Origin: Schistocephalus solidus
Lineage: Eukaryota; Platyhelminthes; Cestoda; Diphyllobothriidea; Diphyllobothriidae
Reading direction: 5' to 3'
Length of the DNA stretch: 64,000 nt
Assembly (NCBI GenBank): GCA_017591395.1
Contig: WEDG01000322.1
Coordinates: 62,001-126,000 of the forward strand
Positions 26,101-40,200 of this stretch are shown one piece after another. Below the pieces are notes generated by a model. The model worked only from the letters and a program-made list of their open reading frames with translations. It ran no database searches and was not told where the DNA came from. The stretch's first letter is position 1. Each line of letters begins with the position of its first letter. The translations under genes and the position numbers were made by a program.

Positions 26101-29100
26101 ATGATACTTTTACATGAATCATCCTATTAACTTTGTAAATGCAATATTTGCGTCAGTATGCAACGTGTCTTACTATCCAAAACTGTAGCGCCCCTTCTCT
26201 CACATGGGGCAGCTATTTTAACGCGATTCACGTATCCCTAAACCCCATGGCGTCAGTCTGTCGATGAAACCTTTGTGCCCCAAAACCCCCTAGCGTGATA
26301 ACCTCAACTCTCATTTGTCATTTCTTCTGAAGACGGGTTGGTGTTACCAGAATATATATATATATATGAAGAAAGAAAGTTCGTCGGAAAAATCGAGTTT
26401 GCTAGTAAGTCTTCAAGCAGGTTACATCGGCCCGTCGTCAGACAAAATCAAAAGTGTGGGCTGGATTATCAATCTACAGATTTTGGTGTGGCAGACAGAC
26501 AGACATCAATAATGAGAGGATGAGAATCGTGTTACGATAAAGGTCAAGAGTGAGGGAAATGGGAATTTAAATCCAGATTATGGTTCAGGCGTCGGGGGAA
26601 ATGGGAATACCGCATCTGTTTATTTCCTGCTTACCAAACATGTATTAGTTATTGTTTGTTTAAGGTGAGCATGAGTCAGTTAGTTATGCACTTAGACCTT
26701 CGCAATGTGCATCCAGATGGACGAGGGGGTTAAGGCTTTTTGGGCCGGAGTTCCAAGCTTTGAGAAAGTCTCGTGCCTGCTTGGTGTTAGCCATGGTGAC
26801 GATTCTGGTTGCGTCCCAATAAAAGCGGTGTTCGCAGTCCAGGGCATGAGCGAACACGAGAGATAAAGGATCGCATCGGTGGATGGCAAGTTAATGTTTA
26901 TTGATGTGGGTCCAAAATTGTCAACCTGTATATTCTACGTAATCAAGTGAGCAATTTGCACACGGAATTTGGTATATGACATTCATTTGCCGCATTTTGA
27001 GCATGGTCTCTTTCAACTCGCAATGGTGCTTCGCGCAGAGAGGACGCCGGCTTGTAGGCGAAAAAGATGTCAAACCGATTTGATTGTCTGGCAATCGATT
27101 CGGAAATACCCTGCATATAGTGCAGAGAGAAATATTTTCACGACACTGTCTCTCCATTATACTCGACTCTCTATGGTCGTCTCTGGCGCCTAAAACAGTT
27201 TTTCACAAAGCTGACCAGTTAAAACTTTGGCTGGAATAACCAAGAAAAGTAAACGAGTTTCTTCCTTAATAGATTGACACTGCTAAAGTCACGACAGGCT
27301 CGGTGGAATAGGCTTCGGATGCAACTTCTTTATTGGTTCGCAGGATGGTTGTTTTCATAGTTGAGGATGATGACAGTGTTTCATCATTTCACCATTCTCG
27401 ACTTTTCGAATACTCACGTCCAGCAATGGGAGGATATTTCCCGTTGCCTCTTCACGAGTAAATTGGATAGTTGGGAAAATGCTATTCAGACTCAGATGCA
27501 GCTTCTCAACCCCACAGGATTTCATGATAACAAAAGTATCCTCAACGTGTCGGGGCCACATTTTTGGCTTGAAAGTTTGCATAACATCCTCGTGTAATTG
27601 TTGGAATACGAGTTCCTTGAGGAGACCTGATATTGGCGAATCCATTTGGGTGCCATTAACCGGTTGATAATAATTCCCATCGAATTGGCAGTAGTTCATT
27701 AATTAAGATTTAAATGATACCTAGAACGTGTAGAAGTTTAATATTGACAAGATAGTCTTGTAGGCATCTATCCAAACTCTCAATTGTTAGGTTATGCTGT
27801 ATTGAGGAAAATAGGGCGGCTACATCAAATGATAGAATTCACACGTCAGGATTTACTTTGACACCTTGGATCTCTTTAAAAAAAGGCCTGCAAACTTTTC
27901 AACCTATGTTGTGATCCATCAGTCAGATACTTCAGGTGCCTTTAGATTCATTTTGCAAGATTCTACCGCGGCGATCCAATTATCATTGCGATGACTAACA
28001 GTGGCGTTTCCGCTTTGTGACCTTTGGAAGGCCATACGCATGTTCAATATGGCGGGTCACTGAGGATAATTAATTTGGAGTTATAAGCTTCAGTCGGGTG
28101 AACTCATTCACTTTCTTATTCAGGGCTGTGGTAGGCCGGTTCTTTGGGCCCTCAGTGAGTATGGCCTCAGCCAACCAAATCATCAATGATCAAGTAGCCA
28201 ACACACCACTTCCTGAGGAACCATGGGAAAAGCATGCGGCAGCCTTGAGGAAGAAGTTGAATGAGCTCACTCGACTGAAGCTCATATTAACTAAGCCATT
28301 AAATTTATAGTCACTAGTATATATATATATATATACTAGTGGCACGGGATAGATATCGCACACCTTGGGTATTAAATGGGTTGTTTAACCAGGACGTACG
28401 TCAATAAAAGGGGTTGAACACAGAGTATATTTATAGATTTCACACAATGTGTGGTTACATAGATTTGGCCTTAGAAAAGAAGGAACGAAATAATTAAGTA
28501 AGTTCGCAAGTGGCCATTTTGGTATTCACAGTCGTTGATTTAGGATTATCACCATGCTGCATTACGCACAGAATGTAAACCTTTTCGGTTGTAAGTATTT
28601 ATAATATTGCACGTTTTTTCTTGTGACTATTTGTTTTGTAAGTCTGAATATGCAGGCTCAGCTAGCACATGCCATTTTACGAATAATGTTAATTAATTTA
28701 TATTTACAAAAACGTCGTACCAAGCGGACTTATCGATGTCCAATTTAAAATACATTGTTTTAATTTATAATGTAAGAGGCAACGAAAAATCTGTGCTTAT
28801 TTTTTTAGTTCCCGGAGCAAAAGTGTTCAAGTTTGATATCTACAACGTCAGCAAAAGGAACATTCAAACCATTCAGTTCTTCAATCCAAATGCCGAAAAT
28901 CCACCGTTTGTCACACTTTATAAAAAAGAGTTGACAGATTTGGAACAATGTGTGTTTAATTGAGTAACCTATTTAACTATGAAGCTTTAATTCTATAATG
29001 CCATAAATGTTAAACTATGCTTGAAAGGTTATTGGCCTGGCAACATGTTTGCTTGTTTAAATTGAGTTTCCAATCACTGGTCCTAACCAAAAATATGTTC

Positions 29101-32100
29101 ATCGACTGTTTAAAGTTCACCATTTCCTGTTCATCACTTCACAACATAACTTATGAAACCAATTGTATTTTGTAGTTCTGTTTTCACCGAAGTACTCCGC
29201 ACCGTTTGTACACTGTCCATCTCCCTCCTCATACTACGCTGATATCATTTGCGCGACAAAATACAGATCAATGGAGGTAAGAGATTGCATTGCCGTGTTT
29301 GAGGACAAAACTTTGTTGAACAAGGGATGAAAGATCCACGGTGCAACGGGTGGATTTACATTTAATTTAAGGCTGAACCTAAGAATATGTCCTATCTTAA
29401 GTCCTAACTATGACCAAAACAGCGACTCTACTCCTCCTTGGACTAACTTGGGCACCCATAACCCTAATGCTGACTTTGCCCTGTAACTGCAAGGCATTTT
29501 ATAATTCTGCAATGGGAGATGGTCCATATTCAAGCGCACAAACTCGATATTTATATAAAGAATGTCCCTATTAATCTGTAGGGTAGTCATTAATAGTTTA
29601 AAATATTCCTGGTGTATTGGGCCAATTTGTACATCACATTGTAAACTTTACGGCTAAGAATTCCCTTGAAATTACCTGCGAGCATTCTCAGGCCTTTGTT
29701 CTTATTAATCGGCACATTGCAACTTCCCCAGGAATTTCAGCTTTGCATCAGCTGTGCATAGCTTTTTATATTCAAAATCAGATTATTCTCGGCACAACTA
29801 CAATACGAATATATTAATTATATGTGGCATGTGTACTATGGAGCAACGTTCGTTATTGTCGGTAGCAAGCTGGCGAGCGAACAGAGTGGGATTGAGCTAG
29901 ATCCTAACCACAACCTTGACGATAATGCGCTGACTTAACCTCTGTTTATACTTCACTTCAAACGTTATATTGCCTACACATGATCAATAAAAATCGTGGA
30001 ACAGCTGTCTGTATCTTGTATTTGGCATCTTTAACAACCTTCGTATAAAATAATTTTCACAGATATAGGTGTTATTTTTACGTAGAAACGTCTATACATG
30101 TTTAGTAAAATAAGGCATTCCATGATATTTAATTAGGAAGTGATGAAATTCATTGGGAAAATAGACATTTTAAAATGAAACTTTTTGAGGTTAGCTCTTC
30201 AAATCATCGTCAAAGTTTGGGTCGTGTAAAAGAAGAATTGGCTAGTCAACTGTGTCTAACAAATAATTATGACATTTTTCCGATGTCTGCGCCAATACCT
30301 ATTAATTGCATTTAGTTTTCCTTTCCCAATTGACTGTTCGACTTTATATTTTTCCTTTATAATTTCGCATATGGCATCCAAATTTTTATGCTGATTGATG
30401 CATGCCTCATCTGAGTGCATTGCGTCCAGGAAGTAGTGGCCTGTTCAGATTGGGCATGTGCTAGCAATTAAAGTGTATTTCCACACAAGTGTATGCTCCG
30501 TTTCAAGCGTTTGCATGACCACTTTTAATAGGTAGGTCTCGTCTCCTGACAGCTAACTGATGTTTGTTTATGTGGTTTGAGCCAGATTTCCCGGTTTTGC
30601 TACAATAAAAGGCATTACACATGGATGATTGGATTTTGTTGAATAAATTTTCTCTATCAGATTAACCAACACTTTGCTTAGGATGTACAAGCTGTGTACG
30701 TAAGGAAGCTGTGGGTTGTTGTGCCCCTTGTATATACGATTTTCTCAGTAACCTTTCAACAAGTTCAGTTACATTTTTCATGCATAGGAGAGTTTGCAAG
30801 GTGATCACGTATGTGACTGGATAGCCGTGTTGTTTGAAAAACCTTTCTGTTTGAATTCTTGTCGTTTCATGCATTGACACACACAGTTACGGGGTATTCA
30901 TTATTGTAGAATAATTTCAAGAGGTATTTGATTTCTGCCTGATAACGTTCTTTATCTGAACACTGTTTTTGGATCTATAAAGGATACCGTATACATAATG
31001 TTTTTATGAGAGACCGGCTGGTTAGTTTTAAAGTGTTGGATTACCACAAAGTAGGTTAATTTGCGCTTATGTGATGTATTGAGCGATCTATCAGTTTTTC
31101 GGTGTATGGAAAAATCCAGAAATGGGAGTTGTTCCTCAAACTCCGTTACGAACGTGAATTAAATTTCTGGAAATATTGAGTTCAGATTTGTGTGAAGCAG
31201 GTCTAAATTATTTCTTCATACAATGAAAGAGGTGTCATCTACATAGCGTATCCACAGTTTGGATTTGATTGTCAGAAGATTCGTTGATCAGAAGTTCTGC
31301 ATTAGAGCTGTGGCAAGAAAGCCGGATATAGATAAATCCACAGGAGCCACTTTACGTTGTTAATAACACTGATTTGAAAGAGAAAATTTAGTTTATAAAC
31401 CAAAATCGATTAGTTGGAGTTATGCGCTGACATTTAAATTAGTCATATAAACCTGAAGTAGTTCTCCGGTGCAGTACCTCGTTAAATCGAGAGGACTCAA
31501 GGTGAAAAGCAAAGCCACCAAAAAGGAAACCATTACTTTGTCAGTTGTTACCGCTGATTCCTTTTAATTTTTCTTGAAACTCCTTTGAACCTGCAACGAT
31601 TTACTCAGAATTCTTCGTATGTGGATTTAGTTGGCAAAATAGCAACTTTAAAAGTTTTACAGATAAGTGCACCGATTTAGGAGAGTATAGCGCGGAGTGA
31701 AATCCCACATTTGTAGATGTTTAGAAGACCACATCCTGCTTTAAGTATTTAGTGAGATCACCTGAGATAAATATATTTCCCCTGACACGTTGCACTATTT
31801 TTACAATGCACAAGTGTCGTACCTAGCTGGGGTCATCAGACATGGATTTGTATATTGAATCATCTTTTAAGAGTGACATCCTTTTCTCTGCGTTATCTTC
31901 CTTGTTTAGGATGCTGTTGGGATCTCCTATTTCAGCGGTTAGAATAAAGATTTCATTTTCCTGTTCAAGTGCATATAGCGTTTTCTTTTCATCGTAAGAG
32001 AACGTTGAGTAGTTAATTCAATTATTAAGGTCTACCAAAGTGCTGTGACGAACTGAAAACTATTGCTCTTCCCTAAGATTAGTTAAAAATATGATGGATT

Positions 32101-34245
32101 CGAAGCTAGCAAATAAGCTTAGGTAATTGGAATCCGACAGCTCCTACTTTATTCCTTTACACATCATGTTTTTCTCACTTGGGTTAAGGACTTTCGAGGA
32201 TACGTTTATAACAAAGTAAGGATGCGTAGAATCATTGCAATATTTTTTAATAAATCCTTATCTACGTTTCCTTCAAGAGACTGCTCTTTTTGCCATTCTA
32301 GTTCTGAGACATGCGATGGTCTTGTGTAGATTTTAAGTACGTGAGCAGGAAGTCGATCATAGCAAACTGCATGTACTGTTCTTTCTGTTCTTTTAATTTA
32401 ATAGGTTGATAGTGCGCATCTGCTATAAATGGTCCAGGCATTTTAAAGCCTAAACAGATTGCGGCTTCAAGGCCCGCGATGCGTTTATTAACGGTTTCAC
32501 TCGCACAGTCACCTGAAAAATCCTGTTACTTCGACATCGTTGTAAAGGTTATGTGTTTTTGCGTGATGAATTCGCAAATTTTACTCTTTCCAACCGCCGA
32601 GCATAAAGCAAAGCACTCAACTCAATGTTCATATGCATGTTTTGTTATATAAGCATCACAATATATTTACTTACAAAGAGAGAAAATGTGTAAAATTTTG
32701 AAAATGACATGGCCGACAAAGGATAGCAAGACTTAAATAGACATTTGTTACCTAATAGCCGTTATCAACCAGCCTTACCCAACTTCAATTGTTTGGGCAC
32801 GCAAGGCCTGAGCTCGCGACCCATTGGTTGGAGGTTTATACTCTAACACACTGCGCCACGAGCGCATCATCTTGTTAGTTTCAACAGATAGTGCAATTGT
32901 GCCTATATCACTAGTAGCTTCGACTGCTGGTTGAGTGAAAGAGTGAGCCCAAGGTACAACGGGACATGTGAGTGTGGTAGCCGATCGGTGACTGCCTAAC
33001 TTCCATACATATATATGTATATTTATGTTTTCGTTTCTTTTTTGATCGTCTAAAGAATATTCCTAAATATAGAGTGGAATAAAACAGGAATATCCTCATG
33101 TTTGGCAGGAGGACAGCTCGCAAACTTAACTGATGCAGACTGAAAAGACCATTTGTTCATGTGTTTGGAACAAATGGTTTTAATCCCCAGCGTAATTTGT
33201 AATTTCATTGTTTAAATTAAAAGTGCAAAGCCAATGAGTTTGGAGAGATTAACACTTTCACCCAACTTTTCTCTGGTTGTTACTTTACAATTGTGAATCT
33301 CTCATTTCTTTCGGATCCTGAACGGAACTTTCTTTTGTACTTTAAGGGTTTGAGAGTTTCCGAAGGGGATTCAATTCTCTGTAAAAAGGAGAATAATGAC
33401 GGCTTACCATGTCGTAAGTAACCATCCGACAAAATTTGACTTCTTGTTTTTGTGTTATCACGGGTTAATTATCTGTTTTATATTTCACAAGTAATTAAGT
33501 AGATATTTAGCTAAATAACATATCTTGAAATGACAGTCCTCGCCGTAGTGGAACAGGAAACGATGATTATACGGATTGTTTTTTTTCATAACCCTGGGAA
33601 GACAAAGGAAACTATCTTAACAAATAATATTGAAATAGCACAGCACAATAAGAAGACGAGCGCCGTGAATCACTTCTGATTATCTCAGCTTTCCATGTTT
33701 AATAGGCCAGCCCTAAATCATATCAACTCTCCATTCTGTACAATGGAGTGCACCACTTTGTCAAATCAACAAGAATGTCAAGTACCCGAATAGAACGAAG
33801 GGATTCAGTTAAATCAAACCCATGCGCATTCAGGCACGACAATGCTGCTTGGGATCTTTGTACAAGCAAATTGTTAGTTATGGCATCGTCCGTCTTGAGT
33901 AATACACAGTTAACGTGTAGTATTTTTATCCCGAGAGATGAGATTAGTCTAGCTTATGTGTAAACCTCCGCTCATTTCGAGTAACGTCGCGAATCGGTCC
34001 CCGATTACTGCGATTAGTCGTCTCGGGAGCCAGTCTATCCTGCCGAAAAAGATGAAGTTTCTTTATATGCTAACGTCCACATTCGAGGGCCTAGGTGATC
34101 CCAGTTTGTACTCATTGTGTTACCGTCAGCACGAGTGATTCATCATCATTCTTATTCTTCGATGTTCCGCTGGCCGTATCTGGTTGAACATAACCCTCTT
34201 GAAATTATAATGAACTGCACAAGCCCATAATTTTAACTAAGTAGT

Positions 34246-34293
<48 letters not shown>

Positions 34294-37200
34294 TTTTGCA
34301 ATTCTGATGTCTGACCCATACGTAAAGTTGTTTTAGTATCAAATTTGGGCTAGCAGCTCAGCTAATCTTAAGAACAAATATTTGAACGAGCCCACATATG
34401 TGGCTGATAATCCCTACCCGTACTTTTGAACCAAAGCCGTATCAGGCTATAACGCACACAACCTCTAAAAATATGTTTTCATGCACATGCAGTTTCATCA
34501 ATGGTAAACATTGCTCAAATATATAGTTGTATGTTGAGGAGCGAAGTGCTTATATGTAGATATTCATATTTAATTCAGTTTCAATAAACCCTTGCATAAT
34601 AAAAGGGGCAAAGTTTCAGTGGAATTCGGCGCAATCAACAAACTTTCAGTTTGTTTTCGTTTCGGGGAAAAACGCGTTTAGTGGTCCGCCTCATTAAATG
34701 CTCGACAAAAGCCGGCCTCATAGGCTTCCTTATCATGCCTATTCAGTATAATGTTCTTCATATACATAGTTATATGCCAAGTTAAAATGCATTTTTGAGT
34801 ATAACTGGGTTCTACGCGCGAATTGCTTTATACGTTATAAGATAAATCTATCTTTCCACGCTTATGGTGACGTCACCTATTAGGAAGTAACCTTGACGCT
34901 TAATTTTAGTGCATAAAAAGGAAAAAAACAATTTATTGTATTGCAATGAAAGGTATTCTTGGATGACAAAAACAGCTAACGAAAACCGATTAAATTTTCA
35001 GTTCTTTGTTTAATCCATTCATTAGTTTAACAGAATGGTTGCATATTTTGTCTAACGAGCATCTCTTTCATAGTCTTCACAAAAGGTCGAGACAGGAACT
35101 TTGTGCACCAGCGTGTGTACAGGTCAACAAAATCGCCACGATTCACATTTATCACGTGCGAGATGACGATTGAAAAATCAGCCGGGTCATATGACACACT
35201 TAATTGACTTCGGGAAAAAAGGTAAACGAAAATTGCATGTGGTAGAATATCTTAGGATTTCCACTTACTGAAAACTCATGTACAGTAGATTGCCTAACTC
35301 ATGCAATTTCTATATCAGAAATAGACGTGGTGGCAGGACAGACATTTTAAGGTTTTAGGTATGTTTTTATATTACATTGATGCACAAAATATTGTTTAAT
35401 AATATAGAGCTCACTTCAGATCGGTTTGTTAGTGGACAACCGGGGCTATATAGGGCAGAATCCGGCGTTACCTGCTATCCAGCCATTTTCCTATGCTTTT
35501 TAAACTTAAGGATCAAAGCATTTCGATTTCGTGCGCGTACATTAATAAAAGCCAAAAAAATTGCAATATATCTATTCGAAGCATATAAACTTTTGTTATG
35601 TTTTCACGAATATCAAGGGAATACAGACTTGAGAGATCAAGTAGTTTTCGGCAAAGAATTGCATATTTAGCCTTATGACATTTTGTATCAAAGAACGCTG
35701 TAATAAACGTTTTTGAATGTATTTTGTTTTAACATGCAAGCTTATGAAATATTATATTCCTGTGATGTACCTATCGGCGCTTTCAAGCGAAAATCTGTTT
35801 GCCTTGGTCAGACGCATCTAAGAAAATTTACAAACGGAAGAAAACTGCCAGTTCTCGTGAAGTGGTGTTGGAATATACATTCGCATGTTAGGTTGCTTGA
35901 TGACGGCTTTACTTTACGTTGCGCATAATATAGATGAATATGTATAAGCAAAACTCTGAAAAAGACTATTTTTAAACGAAATTATATTTTTGCTGCTTTA
36001 TTCACTCGTTAAGTTGCATGGAGAGGCTTTCTATACACTGAAAACTCCAGTTTACTCAGCTTAATAGATTTGTCACATTTTCGTAATCCGTTACTTTTCT
36101 ATAAAGTAGACTTTCACACAACTAAATATTAATTTGTGCAGTGTGATAAGCCTTATTTTTCCCAACAATCGATTCTTTATTGATTTAAAACTTTATAAGG
36201 AGCAGCGTGAGCTGATTTCGCGTAACAGGCCGTACCTCATGAAATGCATAAAATATCCTGAGTTAAGAAAGCTACTGTACTAATAAAACGCAAATAAGGT
36301 AAATTCAGTTTAAAGCTCCGGCTGTAAGGCACAGACAATAAACCTACTGGCATAAGCTTTTTTAATTACAAGCCACTGACTACCGTTTACACTCATCTCA
36401 AACTTTTTAAGCTCGTTCGCCAGATCATTATTATCACATTCCTGAATAAGTATGCAATCATAAAGAACAAATAATATTAAGCAAGTTAGATTAATGAATT
36501 ATAAATGTTAGAATACAAAACAAACTTTTGTTGAATGTCGACAACCAGTTCTATCTGATAAACACAAGTCATTATTCACAAGCAAAGTACTGTGAAATCA
36601 GTTCCGAGAACCGCCGGCTTTGTTTTAAAAGCTTCTCTAATCGGAGCTCATAATTTAATTAAGCGAATGTAGGAAAATCTCCAAATTAGTTTAAATATGT
36701 CGTCTCTTTGTATTTTTTTTATAATTTTCACGATTTAAAGGGATTTTAACATGCATTTAGCCATGATCTGATAAGCACTAAAACATATTGATCTTGAAAA
36801 AATCAACATTTAAGGAGTTTATTCTATTTATTTCAGAATAATCGGAAAAACTGAGTTTATTCATTAGGTTTCATAAACGAATTACCTATGTTATGGCAGT
36901 CGAAGATAAATGTATATTTTATGAAATCATTAATCGATCCTCTCAAAAAAATGGTTTTATGTATTTCAGATGCCTTTGAAATCGGTACGTCGGTCTATTT
37001 CAGCTTTAAAATGTATATTTAATTACTAATTGTGTCTTGAAAAACGAAAATTAAACATCAAAATAAAATGTAAAATGATTTTGCCTAGACACATGTGCGA
37101 TGATACTTTATATCTCTCTTTTTGTTTGTTTGATTTATTTCAAAACTGCGTTGGTCAAATAAGCATTAACATCATATTCTGACGGATAAATCACTGAGAT

Positions 37201-40200
37201 AGTTTCCTTTTGTCAGTGGTGGCCTTTATATCAGCAGGCCTGTCCAGTTGTTGTTGGTGTCATGTCAGATTTCAGTGCCCTTATATTAATACAGGTAAAA
37301 TTGCTTTATATTATGTACGAAGTTCAAATAAATATCCTTCTGAAAGGATCAGATGTTTTCTAGCGTGTGACATTTCAGTTCTTGATATGTCCGTTTTATA
37401 GAATAATAACACTTTAGCCGTTAAATTTTCGTTTGAATAGTAGCTGCCTTATATCAGTTCCTGTAACAATTTTCCAAACTCCTCCGGCCGCATACTAAAA
37501 TTAAATTATACTATCCTATATTCCAAAGTTCACATTCACTATGCTCATTTTCAATAATTATTGATAGGTTACTCACCCCTGTCATGTTTTCTGTAAAATA
37601 TATCCCTGTAACACTAAATTATTTCAGACACACAACTCAGATCTGTAGGATGTATTTGAAGCACTGGTGCATAGCATATAACCACAAGCAGTTTAGTAGG
37701 TTATATAAAAGAAAGAAAATTTATTCAATTTATAGGTGTACAATTATTTTTGAAAGACTACATTAACACGCCTTCAATTTATTTTTCCGTTCAGGCAAAG
37801 ACGATATCGAAGGCAAGTCCATCTAAAATTTCGTAAAATTTGCCTAACCGCCAGTCGCCGTAATGCACATATAGTTATTAATGTAAAATAGCATAAATAT
37901 GGCACATATCTTATTTTTGGGTACCTATTTACTTGTTAATGAAAGTTTGCAGTTTCTTGTAAGCAATTGCAATTTAACATAGAAGTCGTTTAGTACACAG
38001 TGCTGCATAATTGATAAACTTACGGCTTTGTACTTATATATGTGGGATGTATGATGATGATATTGAACCATCAAAGACAATGGAGCATAGAACGACCATT
38101 TCTGGCTCATAAGCCATCACCAGCCAGTCATACCGATTCCAAGTGTAGACCACCTGGGATTCAAACCCACGACTATTATTCCTTGAGTCAAACGCTCTAA
38201 CAATGAGCCACGAAAATGATTATAATACGTGGCTTACCCGTAAATACATATAAAAATCTACAGGACTTTATTAATCTGCAGTGAAAAATCATATCGAATG
38301 CAATTTGTATTTTTAGAGAAATGGTCCCAACTTGGTCAAATTTACAATGGGACCTACCAGCTCAACTCAAGGCCACCTATTTTTTATGCCTTCATGGATT
38401 TCAAGCCAAAGGTACGCTACAAGATATAACATTACAGTCAAGCTAGAATTTAAATGCGTCAAACCCTTTAGGAATTACTCACAATAGGGACGCTAAAACT
38501 ATGAAACAAAATTCGCAACGCCTGAAGATCTAACAGTTTATGTAGAACGAAAAACGATTAAGAAGCCCGATTTTGATACACATTATAAGGACCTCCTCAG
38601 ATTGTCAATATATTCTGGCTCTAGCGCAAGGTGTGTAAATATTCGTCGGACTTACAATTAGTTTCTAAATTGGTTATTGTAGTACCTTTTTACGAATATT
38701 TATTCAACTTCGAAGTTAAGGAATCATATCGAATTCGAATGAGCTTTTTTAGTTGTCAATAATTCTTCACCACTTTTCAAGTTTTAAACATATTCTTTGA
38801 ACTTCAAAATGGGTTTTAAATATTTTATCGTCATGGCTACGTGTGACAATCTACTCGGCTTTGACAAGAAAGAATGTTTTCTCGTTCGCGTCACTATACG
38901 AATAAACGCGAAAAATAGTTATTTCGACTGCAATGACTCGCTTCTTCTATAGTTTTAGGCGTTGACTGCCTTTGTCACATCTCTGTGCTTTGGCATTCTC
39001 TGATTGCCGAAAGACGTTTTTCATGTGAATGGGCAAGCATTGTTGCGAATAAACTAGTTGGCCGATGTTCTATCTTTATTTTACGTTTAGCTGCGCATAA
39101 CGTTGTAATTTTCCATGAAGACGATAAACATCCAGCACCAACGAAAAGCGCTCCTAGGAGTTTAAAGTACAGAAAATAAGCCTTAGAGATTGATTGCATT
39201 CGGTTTTTTGTCCGAATTAGAGAACAGGCTGACTTTTATGTTAGGTAACAATAGTATTTTTTCAGTACGTAACAATTTTGATTTTTGTATATTGCCATCG
39301 ACCATTTAGGTGGGTCTTCTGGTATGCGCCGGAACTGTGAAACATCAATTTAAAATACATTCCCTATATTTTCCACAAAACAGTTCGAAACTAATAAAAG
39401 AGAAAACATAAGCATGAGACACAGCATCGGAATGCTTCAGTTATTGCAGCAGTTACTCGAATGACTTAGAAGCCATTTCGTGATGCCTCACTCTGCCATA
39501 TTTCGTCAATATTTTTTCTCCAGATAATGTCCTTTCAGTTGCTTTCCTTTGATACACATATATATTTACGAAAGCGATTTCCAACGCAGACAACAGAGGG
39601 GGTGTCATTGATTTCGGACACATCTTTCATCGTCAGCTGCCTATAATCAATCCCGGTTTTAATAAACGCAAGAACCTGGAGGCATCTCTCGGCTGACCAC
39701 CGGCCCAACTGACTCCGATAGGGCTGGTTCTTACGGTCTGCCGAATATATATACAGGGTTTATTTACCACTCAAGTTCAGCGTATCTGTCTGTGGCAATA
39801 TGGCATAAAGTTTGGCTAGTTAGATTCTTGGCCGCATAGTATTTTCAGCAGAAAACCTACCAGCTGCAGAGGCTTCTTTAAATCAATTACTTGAGTGCAT
39901 AATATACAACACGTTAGAGCTAACTGAACCCATGGTGTCCGTTGATGTCTTTCCATCCTTCGCCCGTATTCCACAACACATATCAATAATCTTTTGCGAA
40001 TCAACTACTGACTGAACGCAGTGAGGAGATAGACATGTCTAGCTGCAATCGTGTGGACGACCATCACGTTTATAAATCTGCGTAGAAATTGATGGTTCAC
40101 AAACCCTAACATAAATTCGTAGATCAGAGCTAGGCACAAACAGTCAAGGTGCCCTAACTACGACCTTCCGAAAGCGACAATCTTAGGGTAAGGCAAGTCA

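Noticed and set aside
27361..27667. + strand frames of 62-78 codons
   Set aside because: They are the antisense of the Penelope-like reverse transcriptase on the - strand.
28098..28310. + strand frame with a possible coiled coil (KLNELTRLKL)
   Set aside because: It lies within the 5' part of the antisense Penelope-like element and has no splice sites or family match.
35377..35670. 97-codon open frame, the longest in the E2-D2 intron
   Set aside because: No domain, no splice-site context and no family likeness; probably chance in AT-rich DNA.
37210..37401. Possible exon with acceptor TTTTGTCAG and donor GTAAAA
   Set aside because: The phase does not fit between E2 and D2, and no family word is present in any frame.
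38959..39178. Open stretch after a TTTTAG acceptor with ERRFSCEW, resembling a D exon
   Set aside because: D2 at 38,317 already fills the D position in the right phase, the donor is unclear, and frames are open on both strands here.
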